From contig DKBH01000111.1 in assembly GCA_002451165.1 (NCBI GenBank), forward strand, positions 1 through 12,838: DNA of 12,838 nucleotides, written 5' to 3'. The stretch is from Nitrospiraceae bacterium UBA6905 (GTDB lineage Bacteria; Nitrospirota; Thermodesulfovibrionia; Thermodesulfovibrionales; UBA6898). Each line of letters starts with the position of its first letter. Within the stretch, counting starts at the first letter, position 1. Below are positions 11,870-12,838 of the stretch, one piece after another. A model generated the notes under the pieces. It was given only the letters and a program-made list of their open reading frames with translations. It made no database searches and was not told where the DNA came from. The position numbers and the translations under genes are program-made.

Positions 11870-12838
11870 TTAGAAGAGTACCTGCAGGACTTCATCGATC
11901 TTTCTGAGCATCCTAATGATCCCCGCAGCTGTTGATGGTACAAGCGTTGTAATATCAATGTCCTCCATGATGTGGCAGATGCCGTCGATGGCGTCTTTCA
12001 CCTGCATGTCATCGTCCATTGCAGAGACAAAGGCTGTCTCAAGGTCCTGAGAGATCCGGGAGCCGGCAGGCCGGGCCCTGCCCGCCTTCCTACTCATCGA
12101 TGCAACGCATGCCCTGAGGTCCCGCAGCTTCCGCACGGTATCCTGCATGACGATGTCCGAGTAATTGCGCCTCTGCCGGTAGTGGCCGTACATAAGAAAG
12201 AATCGTATCTCCTTTGGCGTATAGCCCTGCTTCATCAGGGTGTCGGTGTAGAGGATGTTGCCTTTGGACTTGGACATCTTCTGGCCGTCCACGAAAAGGT
12301 GTGCGCCGTGCATCCAGAAGTGGGCCATGGGATAGGGCCTGACCGCTTCGAGGATCGCCAGAGAATAGTCATGGTGGCGATAGAGGTTGTCGCTGCCGCC
12401 GCAGAAGGCTGAAAGCGTATCTTTGAAATATTTCATCACCATAGAAGGGTCCTGGATATTCCAGGACGGACGGCCCGGACCGAGTTCCGTATCCCAGCAT
12501 GCTGCCCCGCTGATCTCGCAGCCGTGCCAGAGGATGAAGTCGCCGTAGTTCCACTGGATGCCGGGATAGGTGTCCTTGTGGAACCGCCGCTTCTTCTTCG
12601 GCCACCTTTTCATGTCGAGGCCGAAGAGCTTGCCGAAGCCCCTCACCTTCAAAGGATCGAAATAGACATTGCCGCCGTATTCGTATGCAATACCCTTCCG
12701 GATGAGTCTGCGTATAATCCGGACCGATTCGTCGACGCATGCTGATGCACGCGGCATATGCTCCGGAAGTCTCATGCCGAGAAGCTTCATCTCCCGGACG
12801 AATTGCAGGATGTTTGCGTCCGTCAGCCGGGTGACGGT
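11870..12838 (-). CDS. Cysteinyl-tRNA-synthetase-like protein, N terminus beyond the window
   Basis: The window holds the last 322 residues; the frame is open to the edge, so the HIGH motif and first zinc cysteine are not visible. Residues below count from the in-frame Met at 12790. Clear class I synthetase features are Gly-Arg-Pro-Ser-Trp (106-110), Cys-Gly-Gly-Ser-Asp (130-134), His-His (139-140), Phe-Trp-Met-His-Gly (158-162), KMSKS (171-175) and a DALR-like Ala-Met-Asp-Asp-Asp (257-261). Aligned by eye to Escherichia coli CysRS, zinc ligand Cys209 becomes Asp114, His234 is kept as His139, and Glu238 becomes Ser143. The protein stops where CysRS has its Val-Leu-Gly-Leu-Leu, about 65 residues early, so the C-terminal anticodon-binding region is absent. 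It is unlikely to charge tRNA-Cys. MshC also lacks that region but uses the zinc site, so MshC identity is doubtful. It probably forms an operon with the transporter. Confidence 0.8.
   Translation of the reverse strand, partial: TVTRLTDANILQFVREMKLLGMRLPEHMPRASACVDESVRIIRRLIRKGIAYEYGGNVYFDPLKVRGFGKLFGLDMKRWPKKKRRFHKDTYPGIQWNYGDFILWHGCEISGAACWDTELGPGRPSWNIQDPSMVMKYFKDTLSAFCGGSDNLYRHHDYSLAILEAVRPYPMAHFWMHGAHLFVDGQKMSKSKGNILYTDTLMKQGYTPKEIRFFLMYGHYRQRRNYSDIVMQDTVRKLRDLRACVASMSRKAGRARPAGSRISQDLETAFVSAMDDDMQVKDAIDGICHIMEDIDITTLVPSTAAGIIRMLRKIDEVLQVLF

Noticed and set aside
11870..12838. Annotating the gene as a genuine cysteinyl-tRNA synthetase (cysS)
   Set aside because: Two zinc ligands are replaced and the anticodon-binding region is absent, so the canonical activity is unlikely.

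Overview
The window reads as chromosomal DNA of a free-living, probably anaerobic, Gram-negative bacterium. The mix of a DUF2934 protein, a GEMM-type riboswitch of the kind common in Geobacter relatives, a secreted fibre-like protein, lipoprotein and exported enzymes, and a bacterial endonuclease Q homologue suggests Nitrospirota or Desulfobacterota. This placement is inference from gene content; no rRNA or other phylogenetic marker is present. There are no rRNA, tRNA, CRISPR, prophage or insertion-sequence genes.

Layout. Position 1-272 is an intergenic region between divergent promoters: a minus-strand gene starts at 9 and leaves the window, and a ferritin-like diiron protein (273-731, +) follows. 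Next come a small DUF2934 protein with a lysine-rich tail (934-1218, +) and a stretch with no convincing gene. At 1577-1781 sits a complete regulatory unit: a sigma70-type promoter overlapped by a perfect palindrome, a c-di-GMP-I (GEMM) aptamer, and a terminator that shares bases with the aptamer. It controls a 518-residue secreted fibre-like protein (1876-3432, +), which ends in a strong hairpin terminator. A gene-poor 0.8 kb precedes a lipoprotein (4215-4739, +), and another gene-poor 0.7 kb precedes a PHP-domain endonuclease Q-family gene (5434-6705, +).

A trypsin-like protease fused to TPR repeats (6745-8079, -) and a secreted dienelactone-hydrolase-family enzyme (8187-8981, +) diverge from a short shared region. 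A 180-bp inverted-repeat segment, a small four-helix membrane protein (9175-9564, -) and a secreted rhodanese-like protein lacking the catalytic cysteine (9762-10190, -) follow. The right end is a probable minus-strand operon: a cysteinyl-tRNA-synthetase-like gene (cut by the window edge) and an MFS transporter 66 nt downstream.

How it fits together. The left half holds a likely c-di-GMP-controlled surface protein. The middle holds DNA repair and envelope hydrolases. The most unusual gene is the CysRS-like enzyme: it keeps KMSKS and the core fold motifs but has lost two of the three zinc ligands visible in the window and ends before the anticodon-binding domain. It is therefore unlikely to charge tRNA-Cys, and its pairing with a transporter suggests a repurposed amino-acid-activating enzyme.
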